Below are positions 54,671 to 64,000 of a stretch of DNA of 64,000 bases, one piece after another. Below the pieces are notes generated by a model. That model was not told the DNA's origin. It saw only the letters and a list, made by a program, of their open reading frames with translations, and did no database searches. The translations under genes and the position numbers were made by a program. The stretch is from Candidatus Kinetoplastibacterium blastocrithidii (ex Strigomonas culicis) (GTDB lineage Bacteria > Pseudomonadota > Gammaproteobacteria > Burkholderiales > Burkholderiaceae_B), in NCBI RefSeq assembly GCF_000319245.1, contig NC_019814.1:496001-560000 (forward strand), given 5' to 3'. The stretch's first letter is position 1, and the number at the start of each line of letters is the position of its first letter.

Positions 54671-54883
54671 TTAATACATACGTGGTGGTAATTGCTGACT
54701 GCGAATGCGCTTGTAATGTCTTTTTACAGCAGCAGCCAATTTTCGCTTGCGTTCTGCAGTTGGTTTTTCATAAAACTCCCTGGACCTTAATTCTGTTAAT
54801 AATCCAGTTTTTTCAATAGTGCGTTTAAAACGACGCATAGCAGATTCAAACGGCTCATTTTCTTTAAGTCTAACAATAGGCAT
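54671..54883 (-). CDS. rpsU: 30S ribosomal protein S21
   Basis: S21 joins late in 30S assembly, near the anti-Shine-Dalgarno end of 16S rRNA. I start at ATG 54883 ([15 protein letters not shown]), giving 70 residues, the normal length; an ATG at 54895 would add four. The product has [20 protein letters not shown] (15-34) and the basic end [26 protein letters not shown] in two parts. It heads the rpsU-dnaG-rpoD operon, the ancient order also in E. coli. Confidence 0.97.
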   Translation of the reverse strand: MPIVRLKENEPFESAMRRFKRTIEKTGLLTELRSREFYEKPTAERKRKLAAAVKRHYKRIRSQQLPPRMY

Positions 54884-55058
54884 AAAATAATACACTCAAA
54901 AAAATTATTAAAAGTAAGATGCTTTATATGAATAATAATATTTATACTACAATCGCATTATATAGTCCCGCATTATAGCATTATTTTTATAATAACTATT
55001 AACAAATCTAATTAATGATTAAAAATTGATATAAAATAATCATTTATAACGACATTAA

Positions 55059-55092
55059 ACACCGCCAATGAAGAATTAAACACTAGCGGTGT
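55059..55092 (-). terminator. Weak hairpin downstream of purA
   Basis: ACACCGC (55059-55065) pairs with GCGGTGT (55086-55092) over 7 G+C-rich pairs with a 20-base loop, in an otherwise A+T-only gap of 308 bases between purA and rpsU. TTTAA follows on the minus strand. The loop repeats ATTAAACAC found at the stem's edge. Apart from this hairpin I see nothing in the gap (54884-55190) other than likely rpsU promoter sequence. Confidence 0.5.
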
Positions 55093-55190
55093 AAAATTAT
55101 TATAAATTCAACCGACTTATAGCAGCCAAAAATCATGAAACTTAAAAATATTCAAGACTTCTATTATATCTTAAAATATAGATAACTATA

Positions 55191-56504
<1,314 letters not shown>

Positions 56505-56526
56505 TTATATGTATATCCCTAGATCA

Positions 56527-57684
56527 CTATGAGATATAGCTAACCTGCCAGATGCCTTCAAATAAAACTAATTTACGGTCAAACAAAAACTCATCTTGAT
56601 CAGGATAATCACCTGGTAGTACTTGAACTACTATTTCGCCCTTTCTACGCAAACCACGAATTGTTTCTATCAATAGAGGATCACGACCCCATGGGGCTAA
56701 TATGGCCTTAGACTTTGCTAGTTTTAATCCGGATGCCAACAAACGCAAATTTAAGCTAAAACCAGTAGCTGGTCTAGCTCTACCAAACGCTAAACTAACA
56801 TTATCATAACGACCACCGGTAACCAATACTTCTCTCCACCCATCGGCATAAAGAGCAAACTTAACACCAGAATGATAACCATAACCCCAAACATCAGCAA
56901 GATCAATACTTAATTGTACATTTGGCAACAAAGCATTTGTCAAAACCTGCAATGAATCAAGAGCCGATATGATACCAGGTGATGATGGTAATATCTTGCG
57001 GGCTCTTGAAATCACATCATCAACATTTCCGTATAGTGAACATATAAACTGTAACATTCTTATGGTGTCAGATCTTATAGATTTTTTAGTTAACTCTGAT
57101 ATTCCTGTAGTATCTTTTTCTTTTAATAAAGAAATAATTAAATCAGAGTTACTATAAGCATTATGATCTAGCTCCAATATGCTGCGAACAACACCTGGGT
57201 GAGATAAATCTAACCTTGGTAAGTCTATACCAGCAGTATGAACTGTATCTAATGCCATTTGAATAATTTCTAGATCAGCTTCTACGCCACTATGGCCATA
57301 TATCTCAGCTCCTATTTGAAGAAATTCTCTACTAGATAAAGCATCTACAGGACGAGCATGAAAAACATTGCCACAATAACATAATCTAGTGACTCCATTG
57401 CGATTTAATAAATGAGCATCTATGCGAGTAATTTGAGGAGTCATATCAGCACGAATACCCATGGTTCTACCTGATAGCTGATCTATAAGTTTACATGTTC
57501 GTAAATTTAAATCACTACCAGTTCCTGATAGTAAGGAATCTATATATTCCACTAAAGGCGGACATACAAGCTCGAAACCATATTTTCTATATAAATCTAA
57601 CAATCTATGACGCAAGTCTTCTATTCGTCTAGCTTCCATAGGAAGCACATCTGCAAGATTTTCAGGAAGCAACCAATTACTCAT
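56527..57684 (-). CDS. hisZ: ATP phosphoribosyltransferase regulatory subunit HisZ
   Basis: HisZ is a histidyl-tRNA synthetase-like protein that activates the short form of HisG in histidine synthesis. The 385-residue product has class II synthetase features: [20 protein letters not shown] at the N-terminus (6-25), the motif 2 stretch [20 protein letters not shown] (73-92), and [10 protein letters not shown] near 290. It lacks the anticodon-binding domain of a true HisRS; the real hisS is at the end of the window. Its presence implies a short-form hisG elsewhere. It lies between hflC and purA. Confidence 0.93.
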   Translation of the reverse strand: MSNWLLPENLADVLPMEARRIEDLRHRLLDLYRKYGFELVCPPLVEYIDSLLSGTGSDLNLRTCKLIDQLSGRTMGIRADMTPQITRIDAHLLNRNGVTRLCYCGNVFHARPVDALSSREFLQIGAEIYGHSGVEADLEIIQMALDTVHTAGIDLPRLDLSHPGVVRSILELDHNAYSNSDLIISLLKEKDTTGISELTKKSIRSDTIRMLQFICSLYGNVDDVISRARKILPSSPGIISALDSLQVLTNALLPNVQLSIDLADVWGYGYHSGVKFALYADGWREVLVTGGRYDNVSLAFGRARPATGFSLNLRLLASGLKLAKSKAILAPWGRDPLLIETIRGLRRKGEIVVQVLPGDYPDQDEFLFDRKLVLFEGIWQVSYIS

Positions 57685-57754
57685 AACAATGATCCTTGGA
57701 CAATAATTAATAAATATACGATAGTGAATTGAAAATTATTTTTAAGAAATAAAT

Positions 57755-58642
57755 TTATTCTTTTATTGAGGATCTCTTAATAAACTGAAAAAATTCAGAG
57801 CTGGGATCTACAATCATAACATCATTTTTTGTAGAAAAAGAAGCTCTATAAGCATCTATACTTTTATAAAACTTATAAAATTCCTTGTTTTTAGTGTAAG
57901 ATGAAGAATATATAGCACTAGCAGATGCATCTGCATCACCCATGATTTCTTGGGCCTTAACATTTGCTTTTGCTAATATTTCTTCTCTATGTCTGTCTGC
58001 TTCTGCTCTAATTTTTTCACTTTCTGCAGCTCCAATCGATCTTAGTTCATTTGCCACGCGAGTTCTTTCGGCTTCCATGCGCATATAAACAGATTTTGAT
58101 ATTTCAGGAGCAAATTCTATATGACGTAACCTTACATCTACAATCTCTACTCCTAATGGACTAGCTCTATTAGCCACATTATTTAATATTTCAGCCATTA
58201 TTTTAGCTCGTTCTACAGAAACAACTTCTTTTACGGTTCTAATATTTACAGAAGCATTCAAAGCATCTCTAATTTGAGCTTGCAATCTTTCTTGTGCAGC
58301 CCTCTCATTACCTTCGAAAGTAACATAAAATAATCTTGGATTTGCTATTTTCCATTTAACGAAAGAATCTATCAACAAATTCTTTTTTTCCGAAGTCTGT
58401 ATTCTTTCAGCATCCTTAGATTCTATTGTTAAAACTCTTTTATCAAGAAAAACAATATTTTGAAAAGGTGATGGTAACTTGAAATACAACCCAGGATCAC
58501 TAATTTCCCTTCTTAACTCTCCAAGAGAAAATACTAGAGCATAATTTTGCTCACGAACAATGAATAAAGTAGAACCAATAATTGATGCTATTATAAATAT
58601 TCCAGATAAAATTAAAAATATACGATGCATAACTTTATACAA
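57755..58642 (-). CDS. hflC: HflC, membrane protease modulator
   Basis: HflC and HflK form a large membrane complex around FtsH and modulate its protease activity. The 295-residue product has one N-terminal membrane segment (about 9-29), a periplasmic SPFH/prohibitin domain starting VREQNYALVFSLGELRREI (28-46) and a coiled-coil region (RVANELRSIGAAESEKIRAEADR and AKANVKAQEIMGDADASA) in the second half. Length is normal. It starts 2 bases after hflK. The order hflX-hflK-hflC-hisZ-purA is kept intact. Confidence 0.95.
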   Translation of the reverse strand: MYKVMHRIFLILSGIFIIASIIGSTLFIVREQNYALVFSLGELRREISDPGLYFKLPSPFQNIVFLDKRVLTIESKDAERIQTSEKKNLLIDSFVKWKIANPRLFYVTFEGNERAAQERLQAQIRDALNASVNIRTVKEVVSVERAKIMAEILNNVANRASPLGVEIVDVRLRHIEFAPEISKSVYMRMEAERTRVANELRSIGAAESEKIRAEADRHREEILAKANVKAQEIMGDADASASAIYSSSYTKNKEFYKFYKSIDAYRASFSTKNDVMIVDPSSEFFQFIKRSSIKE

Positions 58643-58644
58643 TA

Positions 58645-59955
58645 TTAACGGTTGCGTTGTAACTTATTTAATTCAGAACTAGATAAGTCATTTTTCATAT
58701 TTTCAGAACATGTCTGTCTTCTGTCATCTTGTTTTTTATTTATAAACTGAGAACTAATATTTTGATAATTACGGAGTTCAGAATTTATATCAGATTTAAA
58801 ATCATTACCATCTCCAGAACTAGCTCTAATCATTTTATCTAATGGCAAAACCATAAAATTATTATTACTGGAATCTACCATAACTTTACTAACACTAGAA
58901 AAAATATCTTTCATTGCATCTAGATATAAACGATCCTTAGTCACCTCAGGAGATTTTTCATACTCTATTAGAATACTATCAAAACGAGAAGCATTACCCT
59001 TAGCATCTCCTACTATCCTTGCTTTATAACCCTCTGCTTCTTCTATAACTCTAAAAGCTTGTCCTCTAGCTAAAGGAACAACTTGATTAGCATACGCTTG
59101 ACCTTCATTTATCTGCCTTTCTCGATCTTGACCTGCTTTCACTGCGTCATCAAAAGCATCTTGAACTTGCTCTGGAGGTTGAACATTTTGTATAGCTACT
59201 GCTGTTATTTGAATTCCAGTATTATAGTTGTCTAATATTTTTTGCATAAGATTTTGAACTTCGGATGCTACTAGTGTTCTACCCTCATACAAAACAAAAT
59301 CCATTGTCTTTCTACCAACAATTTCACGCATAGATGTTTCTGCTGCTTGACGAACAGATTCATCGGGATCTCTTGTTTTAAATAAATAATCAGGAGCTCC
59401 ATCAGAATTTAACCTATACTGAACCACGAATTGCATATCTACTATATTTTCATCTGTTGTTAACATCAATGATTCTGTTAAAACCTTATTCCTGGATCCT
59501 CCTCTAGATCCAACTTCAAATGTTCTTAGTTGAGATATATTTACAATTTCATATTTTTCAATTGGCGCTGGAAATATCCAACTAAAACCTGCATGAGTTG
59601 TTTTTAAATATTTACCAAATCTAGTAATAACAGCAACCTGGCCTTCTTTTACAACAAAGAACCCACTAGCAATCCATATAACAAACAATAACAAAAATGA
59701 TACAATTAGAACATTAAAAGTATTTTTATTGCTAAATCCATTATGTCCTGAACTGTTAAATTCCCCATTATTGTTTTTCTTCCCAAAAACATTACTAATT
59801 TTTTTATTTAAGCTGTCCCAGACTTCAGATAAATCAGGAGGACCATCATCGATGTTTTTATTAGCAGAATTGTTTGGTAGGCTGTTCACTTTTTCTTCCA
59901 TATTTTTTTTACGACCCCAGCCTGAATCGTTTAGATTTAATAGAATTTTAGACAT
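58645..59955 (-). CDS. hflK: HflK, membrane protease modulator
   Basis: HflK is the partner of HflC. The 436-residue product starts with a polar region containing NDSGWGRKK (9-17), which matches the usual NDPGWG start, so I keep the start at 59955 rather than the later M19. One membrane segment lies at about 82-104, then the SPFH domain (VVKEGQVAVITRFGKYLKT), and a coiled coil with AYANQVVPLARGQAFRVIEEAEGYKARIVGDAKG in two parts. The C-terminal 60 residues are polar and low in conservation. It overlaps the hflX stop by 8 bases. Confidence 0.95.
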   Translation of the reverse strand: MSKILLNLNDSGWGRKKNMEEKVNSLPNNSANKNIDDGPPDLSEVWDSLNKKISNVFGKKNNNGEFNSSGHNGFSNKNTFNVLIVSFLLLFVIWIASGFFVVKEGQVAVITRFGKYLKTTHAGFSWIFPAPIEKYEIVNISQLRTFEVGSRGGSRNKVLTESLMLTTDENIVDMQFVVQYRLNSDGAPDYLFKTRDPDESVRQAAETSMREIVGRKTMDFVLYEGRTLVASEVQNLMQKILDNYNTGIQITAVAIQNVQPPEQVQDAFDDAVKAGQDRERQINEGQAYANQVVPLARGQAFRVIEEAEGYKARIVGDAKGNASRFDSILIEYEKSPEVTKDRLYLDAMKDIFSSVSKVMVDSSNNNFMVLPLDKMIRASSGDGNDFKSDINSELRNYQNISSQFINKKQDDRRQTCSENMKNDLSSSELNKLQRNR

Positions 59956-61036
59956 TATTCCTTAGCACCTTACTGGCATTCGATATTACACTTTTCAAAA
60001 AATCTACACCATCAAGATTTACTGCGCTCATAAAAACCTTTGCTACAAGTCCTGCACTATCATCATACAGCAACTTAGAAGTAATTTTAGACTTGTCAGT
60101 TTTATTGTACACTAAAACAGTAGGTATATTAGATGCTCCTATCTCCTTTATGACTTTGTTTACATTTTCAATTTGATCATACATTTCATTACTAGATGAA
60201 TCTACTATATGCAACAACAAATCAGCGCTAGCCGTCTCCTCAAGAGTAGCGTGAAATGCCTCCACTATAGAATGCGGCAAATCTCTTATGAAACCTACTG
60301 TATCAGATAAAATTATATCCTTATCTATATCATCTCCTACCCAAATACGACGAGAAGTAATATCAAGAGTGGCAAATAACTGATTGGCTACATAAACCTT
60401 ATCCTTAGCAAGGATATTGAAAATAGTAGATTTTCCAGAGTTAGTATACCCTACTAAGGATACAGAAAATGCGCCATTACGCTCACGTAATCCTCTTTGA
60501 GAAATCCTTCTTAATTTAATTTTTTTTATGCGCTCCTTCAAAATCTTTACTTTTGAGCCTATAACACGGCGATCCATCTCTAGTTGAGATTCTCCAGGGC
60601 CTCTCATTCCTATACCACCCCTCTGGCGTTCTAAATGAGTCCATAATCTAGTTAGCCTAGTGGATAGATGTTTTAGCTGTGCTAGTTCAACTTGAAGCTT
60701 TCCCTCGTGACTTTTTGCCCTTAATGCAAAAATATCTAAAATAAGCGATACCCGATCAACTACCCTTACGTTCCAAATTTTTTCAAGGTTTCTATGCTGA
60801 GAAGGTAATAGCGCCTGATTAAATAAAATAATCTCTATGGATAGATCATTTAATAAAGATAATATCTTCTGAACATTACCAGAACCTATAAAAAATTTAT
60901 TATCTGGCATGTCTTTTTTAAATAACTCAATATGCAGTATGTTCGCCCCAGCAGATTGTGCTAGCATGATGAATTCATCTATATCACACTGAAAATTATC
61001 TTTATTTAAATTAACAGCAATTACTAATGCACGCAT
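59948..61036 (-). CDS. hflX: Ribosome-associated GTPase HflX
   Basis: HflX binds the 50S subunit and splits stalled ribosomes under stress. I start at ATG 61036 (MRALVIAVNLNKDN), seven residues after the first in-frame ATG (61057). The product has the N-terminal HflX domain with the glycine-rich linker RQRGGIGMRGPGESQLEMDR in two parts, then the G domain with GYTNSGKST, the DTVGFIRDLPH switch II segment and YNKTDKS. It ends shortly after the G5 region, shorter than E. coli HflX but usual for betaproteobacteria. It lies 62 bases after hfq. Confidence 0.94.
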   Translation of the reverse strand: MRALVIAVNLNKDNFQCDIDEFIMLAQSAGANILHIELFKKDMPDNKFFIGSGNVQKILSLLNDLSIEIILFNQALLPSQHRNLEKIWNVRVVDRVSLILDIFALRAKSHEGKLQVELAQLKHLSTRLTRLWTHLERQRGGIGMRGPGESQLEMDRRVIGSKVKILKERIKKIKLRRISQRGLRERNGAFSVSLVGYTNSGKSTIFNILAKDKVYVANQLFATLDITSRRIWVGDDIDKDIILSDTVGFIRDLPHSIVEAFHATLEETASADLLLHIVDSSSNEMYDQIENVNKVIKEIGASNIPTVLVYNKTDKSKITSKLLYDDSAGLVAKVFMSAVNLDGVDFLKSVISNASKVLRNNV

Positions 61037-61098
61037 AATATCAATTAAAATAGACACATGTTAATAACATTCAATTAATTCAGAAACTATACAATAAA

Positions 61099-61335
61099 TT
61101 ATTCTGAATCGGAATTGTATTGTAGGTCTACGGCTCGAGAGGGAACAACAGTAGAAATAGCATGTTTATATATCATCTGAGTTACTGTATTACGCAGTAA
61201 TACAACGTATTGATCAAAAGCTTCAACTTGCCCCTGAAGTTTAATGCCATTAACTAAATATATTGAAACTGGCACATGATCCCTACGCAATATATTTAAA
61301 AATGGATCTTGAAGCATTTGTCCTTTATTATTCAT
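61099..61335 (-). CDS. hfq: RNA chaperone Hfq
   Basis: Hfq is a hexameric Sm-like protein that pairs small RNAs with mRNAs. The 78-residue product starts [20 protein letters not shown] (5-24) and has Sm1 ([20 protein letters not shown], 23-42) and Sm2 with [12 protein letters not shown]. The glutamine and the arginine-rich patch NILRRDHV that contact RNA are present. The C-terminal tail is only about 10 residues, ending in acidic NSDSE. It lies between der and hflX on the same strand, the common hfq-hflX-hflK-hflC order. Confidence 0.96.
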   Translation of the reverse strand: MNNKGQMLQDPFLNILRRDHVPVSIYLVNGIKLQGQVEAFDQYVVLLRNTVTQMIYKHAISTVVPSRAVDLQYNSDSE

Positions 61336-61564
61336 TAGTATTGTCCCATGTATTTATTATAAACATAAATTTATTTTAGATTTAAAAACTTTTTATTAAT
61401 TTTAATAGCAAAATAAAAATAAAGCTGCAATTTTAGATATATATTTTTTTTATAGAAATATAAATTAAATATAAAAACAAATCACTACAAAGTATAATTT
61501 TTTATAAAAAAATTCAATATAATTTGCCGTTGTGTTGAATATACAATTTAAAAAATGACTATAA

Positions 61565-62920
61565 TTAAATATAAGGATTTTTAGATGACTTAAACTCAAT
61601 TCTAAGAGGGGTCCCAGATAATTTAAACTCTCTTCGAAAAAAGGACTCTAAATACCTAACATATGAATCTTGTATACTCGTTAAACAATTACCATGAATA
61701 ACTATTACAGGTGGATTTTGCCCCCCTTGATGAGCATAACGCAATTTAGGGACAAATATACCCTTCTTTGGTGGTGGTTGCTGCTTAGTAGCATCTAGTA
61801 AAACTCTTGTTACTTTTGGTGTTGGCAATTTAACAAAAGCTGCATCATATGCATCATTTACAGAAAACAATAATCTTTTTATGTTAGTTTTTCTTAAAGC
61901 TGATATAAAATACATATTTGCAAATGATAGAAAATGTAATTTTCTTTTAAATTCTCTTTCTATAGCTGAGCGACTGTCTAGTGATATAGAATCCCACTTG
62001 TTAATAGCTATAACAATTGCTTTTCCAGACTCTAAAATAAAACTTGCTATGCGTGCATCTTGATCTGATATTCCAGTATTAGCATCTAATGTTAATATCA
62101 CAACATTACTTTTTTCTATGGACTGGATAGTTTTAATAACAGAAAATTTCTCTATACAATCAGAAACACGGCTACGTCTCCTTAAGCCAGCTGTATCTAT
62201 CAATACATATGACCTTCCTGAAAAATTGAAATCAATATTTATAGAATCACGTGTTGTCCCTGGAGAGTCAAAAGTAATCAAACGCTCTTCTCCTAGAATA
62301 CTATTGATCAAGGTAGACTTACCTACGTTAGGTTGACCAACAATAGATAACCTTATTTTTTTATACAGATCATCATTTTGAGAATCAACATTATCATTTT
62401 TACTATATTTATCAATATATAATTTAGATTTGAAAATACTTTCTATAAGAAATCCGATTCCATCACCATGGGAAGCAGAAATTAAAAAAGGAGCTCCAAA
62501 TCCTAATTCATGGAACTCACTTGCTATTGTATCAATAGATCTTCCCTCTGATTTGTTAATAACAAGAAATACATTGGTTACCGATAGTTTTCGTAAAAAA
62601 TTGGCTATATCGTAATCAGTATTACATAAACCATCTTTACCATCTACCAAGAAAATTACTATATCAGCGTCCAAAATAGCTTGATTAGTTTGATTAGCTA
62701 TTTTCATATACATTTTATCTTTAGATAAAGGCTCAAAACCACCAGTATCTATTACAATAAAATTATATTCACCGAACATACCATCACCGTAAATTCTGTC
62801 TCTAGTCAATCCGGAAAAATTTGCTACTAAAGCATCTTTAGATTTAGTGAAACGATTAAAAAGCGTAGATTTTCCTACGTTTGGTCTTCCTACTAAGACA
62901 ATTGCTGGTTTATACGACAC
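61565..62920 (-). CDS. der: Ribosome biogenesis GTPase Der (EngA)
   Basis: Der has two tandem GTPase domains and helps assemble the 50S subunit. The 451-residue product has the first P-loop GRPNVGKSTLFNRF at about 11-24 with DTGGFEPL and NKSEG, the second P-loop GQPNVGKSTLINSIL near 196-210 with DTAGLRRRSR and NKWDS, and a C-terminal KH-like domain (from about 360) with PLRIEFKSSKNPY at the end. The family's length and both domains are intact. It precedes hfq across 229 bases of AT-rich sequence with no gene, which probably holds the hfq promoter. Confidence 0.96.
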   Translation of the reverse strand: MSYKPAIVLVGRPNVGKSTLFNRFTKSKDALVANFSGLTRDRIYGDGMFGEYNFIVIDTGGFEPLSKDKMYMKIANQTNQAILDADIVIFLVDGKDGLCNTDYDIANFLRKLSVTNVFLVINKSEGRSIDTIASEFHELGFGAPFLISASHGDGIGFLIESIFKSKLYIDKYSKNDNVDSQNDDLYKKIRLSIVGQPNVGKSTLINSILGEERLITFDSPGTTRDSINIDFNFSGRSYVLIDTAGLRRRSRVSDCIEKFSVIKTIQSIEKSNVVILTLDANTGISDQDARIASFILESGKAIVIAINKWDSISLDSRSAIEREFKRKLHFLSFANMYFISALRKTNIKRLLFSVNDAYDAAFVKLPTPKVTRVLLDATKQQPPPKKGIFVPKLRYAHQGGQNPPVIVIHGNCLTSIQDSYVRYLESFFRREFKLSGTPLRIEFKSSKNPYI

Positions 62921-63007
62921 GATAAAAACTTTATAAAGAAAATTTCAAAATTAAATATTATAACAACATAAATATTATTATATATAAGCAAATAAATGAT
63001 TTAGAGT

Positions 63008-63637
63008 TCATGGATTATAAAAACTAACAGAATCAATTTTTGATTGAATTACTGGCAATAAAGGATCATTTTCTTCTATTGCCTCCATTGCTTTTGTCCA
63101 CCAATAAATAGCCTCTTTAATATGACTCTGAGCAAAGAAAATATCGCCTTTTTTATCTGCAACCAAACTAAAGAAAGAATCACATGGAATATCTAAGTAA
63201 GCAATAGACTCCTGGTATTTCTCTTGATCTAATAATAAACAAGATATTCTCAAACTAGCAATAGACTTAATTAAAATACTATTAGAATTATCATTAACCC
63301 ATTTTAGTTCATTCAAAGAACCTTGCAAATCACCGCCATCATATAATGCTCTTGCTGTTAATAAACTTCCAAAATATGCATAACTAGTATTAGAATAACC
63401 ATTGCGCAAAATATTCATAATATATTTAATTTTATTTAGATCAACAGAATCAGAATTTAAATTTTTATTTAAAACTTCAAAATATTCTAACGACTTGTCT
63501 AATCTATTTTTATTATAAATTTTCCACGAAAATGAGCCGGCAGTAACTATAATAAAAAAACAAAGCAAAAATATTTTCGCGAAATTACTCTTAAAAAAAC
63601 CATAAAAAGAATAATCTTTTCGTAAGAAATTAATCAT
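63008..63637 (-). CDS. YfgM-like tetratricopeptide membrane protein
   Basis: The 209-residue product has one membrane segment near the N-terminus (about 21-41) followed by a periplasmic region with weak TPR-like helical repeats (for example AYFGSLLTARALYDGGDLQG and the QEKYQESIAYLD segment). This is the plan of the YfgM family (UPF0070), which in E. coli binds SecYEG with PpiD as a chaperone node. The place between hisS (4-base ATGA overlap) and der supports the call; E. coli has hisS-yfgM-bamB-der. No bamB gene is present here: only 87 bases separate it from der. Confidence 0.85.
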   Translation of the reverse strand: MINFLRKDYSFYGFFKSNFAKIFLLCFFIIVTAGSFSWKIYNKNRLDKSLEYFEVLNKNLNSDSVDLNKIKYIMNILRNGYSNTSYAYFGSLLTARALYDGGDLQGSLNELKWVNDNSNSILIKSIASLRISCLLLDQEKYQESIAYLDIPCDSFFSLVADKKGDIFFAQSHIKEAIYWWTKAMEAIEENDPLLPVIQSKIDSVSFYNP

Positions 63638-64000
63638 TTCATAAGCCTTTTTCTTAAAAAAGACTCTAGATTTTCAATTGGCATAATTTCTTGCTCCTTG
63701 AAAATATCATTAGGATATTGACGTAAATTCTTTACACTAACTGAATTGTTAATTATCTCGTTTTCACCAAATATTACAGCAATAAGAGCCCCACAAGAAT
63801 CAGCAATCTTAAATTGACGCCTAAAACTATCCCTACCACTGTGTAAAATAACCGAAAAACCTGAATTGCGTAACTGCTCACTAATTTTCAATGAGATCAA
63901 TTGAGATTTTAAGCTATCATGCATAATGTAAACATCACACTCACTCTTAATATAATCTTTATCAGTATTTGTTTTTTTCCATATTTCTATTAGCCTTTCA
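63634..64000 (-). CDS. hisS: Histidyl-tRNA synthetase, 3' part
   Basis: The frame is open to the window edge, so about 121 C-terminal codons are seen; the in-frame ATG at 63924 is internal. The sequence ERLIEIWKKTN...CDVYIMHD joins the end of the catalytic domain to the anticodon-binding domain, with LRNSGFSVILHSGRDSFRRQ (a class IIa anticodon domain pattern), ADSCGALIAVIFGENE and SVKNLRQYPNDIFKEQ. It charges tRNA-His. It overlaps the YfgM-like gene by 4 bases. The catalytic motifs lie outside the window. Confidence 0.92.
   Translation of the reverse strand, partial: ERLIEIWKKTNTDKDYIKSECDVYIMHDSLKSQLISLKISEQLRNSGFSVILHSGRDSFRRQFKIADSCGALIAVIFGENEIINNSVSVKNLRQYPNDIFKEQEIMPIENLESFLRKRLMK

Overview
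The window is AT-rich, gene-dense chromosome from a bacterium with a reduced genome. Gene content and order are those of a betaproteobacterium of the Bordetella/Alcaligenaceae type: fabZ-lpxA-lpxB-rnhB, ppsR/ppsA, guaB-guaA, rpsF-priB-rpsR-rplI, rpsU-dnaG-rpoD, and der-hfq-hflX-hflK-hflC-hisZ-purA. Together with the strong AT bias and short intergenic gaps, this best fits an obligate endosymbiont such as 'Candidatus Kinetoplastibacterium', the partner of trypanosomatids. That assignment is inferred from recalled gene order and composition, not from a database search. I see no insertion sequence, prophage, CRISPR array, rRNA operon or toxin locus.

Layout. 1-2844 (+) is the end of a lipid A/fatty acid operon (fabZ, lpxA, lpxB) and rnhB. 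2845-6730 holds the PEP synthase regulator/enzyme pair and smpB. 6771-11730 (+) carries ratA, rnfH, a VIT-family metal transporter and the cluster mltG-tmk-holB-tatD. 11744-18338 (-) holds a split lipoate ligase, guaB-guaA and the pyruvate transporter cstA with ybdD. 18650-23872 (-) holds recG, ridA, fpr, hemW and rdgB. 24204-29242 has argF (+), tRNA-Val, an HU gene, rlmB, rnr and two plus-strand tRNAs (Leu-CAG, Met-CAT). 29248-34598 (-) is purB, mnmA, aroG and tldD. 34860-42006 is pepN and fbp (+), hom (-), then a Mth938-like gene, a peroxiredoxin and pdxA (+). Everything from 42011 to 64000 is on the minus strand: dnaB, the rpsF-priB-rpsR-rplI operon, folE2, dxs-ispA-xseB, an EamA transporter, tRNA-Ile2, rpoD-dnaG-rpsU, purA-hisZ, hflC-hflK-hflX-hfq, der, a YfgM-like gene and the 3' part of hisS.

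How the genes work together. Pyruvate uptake (CstA/YbdD), PEP synthase with its regulator, and fructose-1,6-bisphosphatase suggest a gluconeogenic carbon flow fed by imported C3 acids. guaA, guaB, purA and purB make AMP and GMP. folE2, pdxA, dxs/ispA, aroG, hom, hisZ and argF contribute to pterin, vitamin B6, isoprenoid, aromatic, threonine/methionine, histidine and citrulline synthesis; these are routes on which a nutritionally dependent host could draw. lpxA/lpxB and mltG indicate that an envelope with lipid A and peptidoglycan is kept.

I found no clearly new multi-gene system. The most useful leads are the two-gene lipoate ligase, a perfect 18-bp operator-like palindrome between tRNA-Ile2 and the EamA transporter, a shortened RecG with a 12-codon ORF overlapping its start, a perfect 22-bp hairpin across the dnaG stop, and a perfect 17-bp hairpin upstream of cstA.
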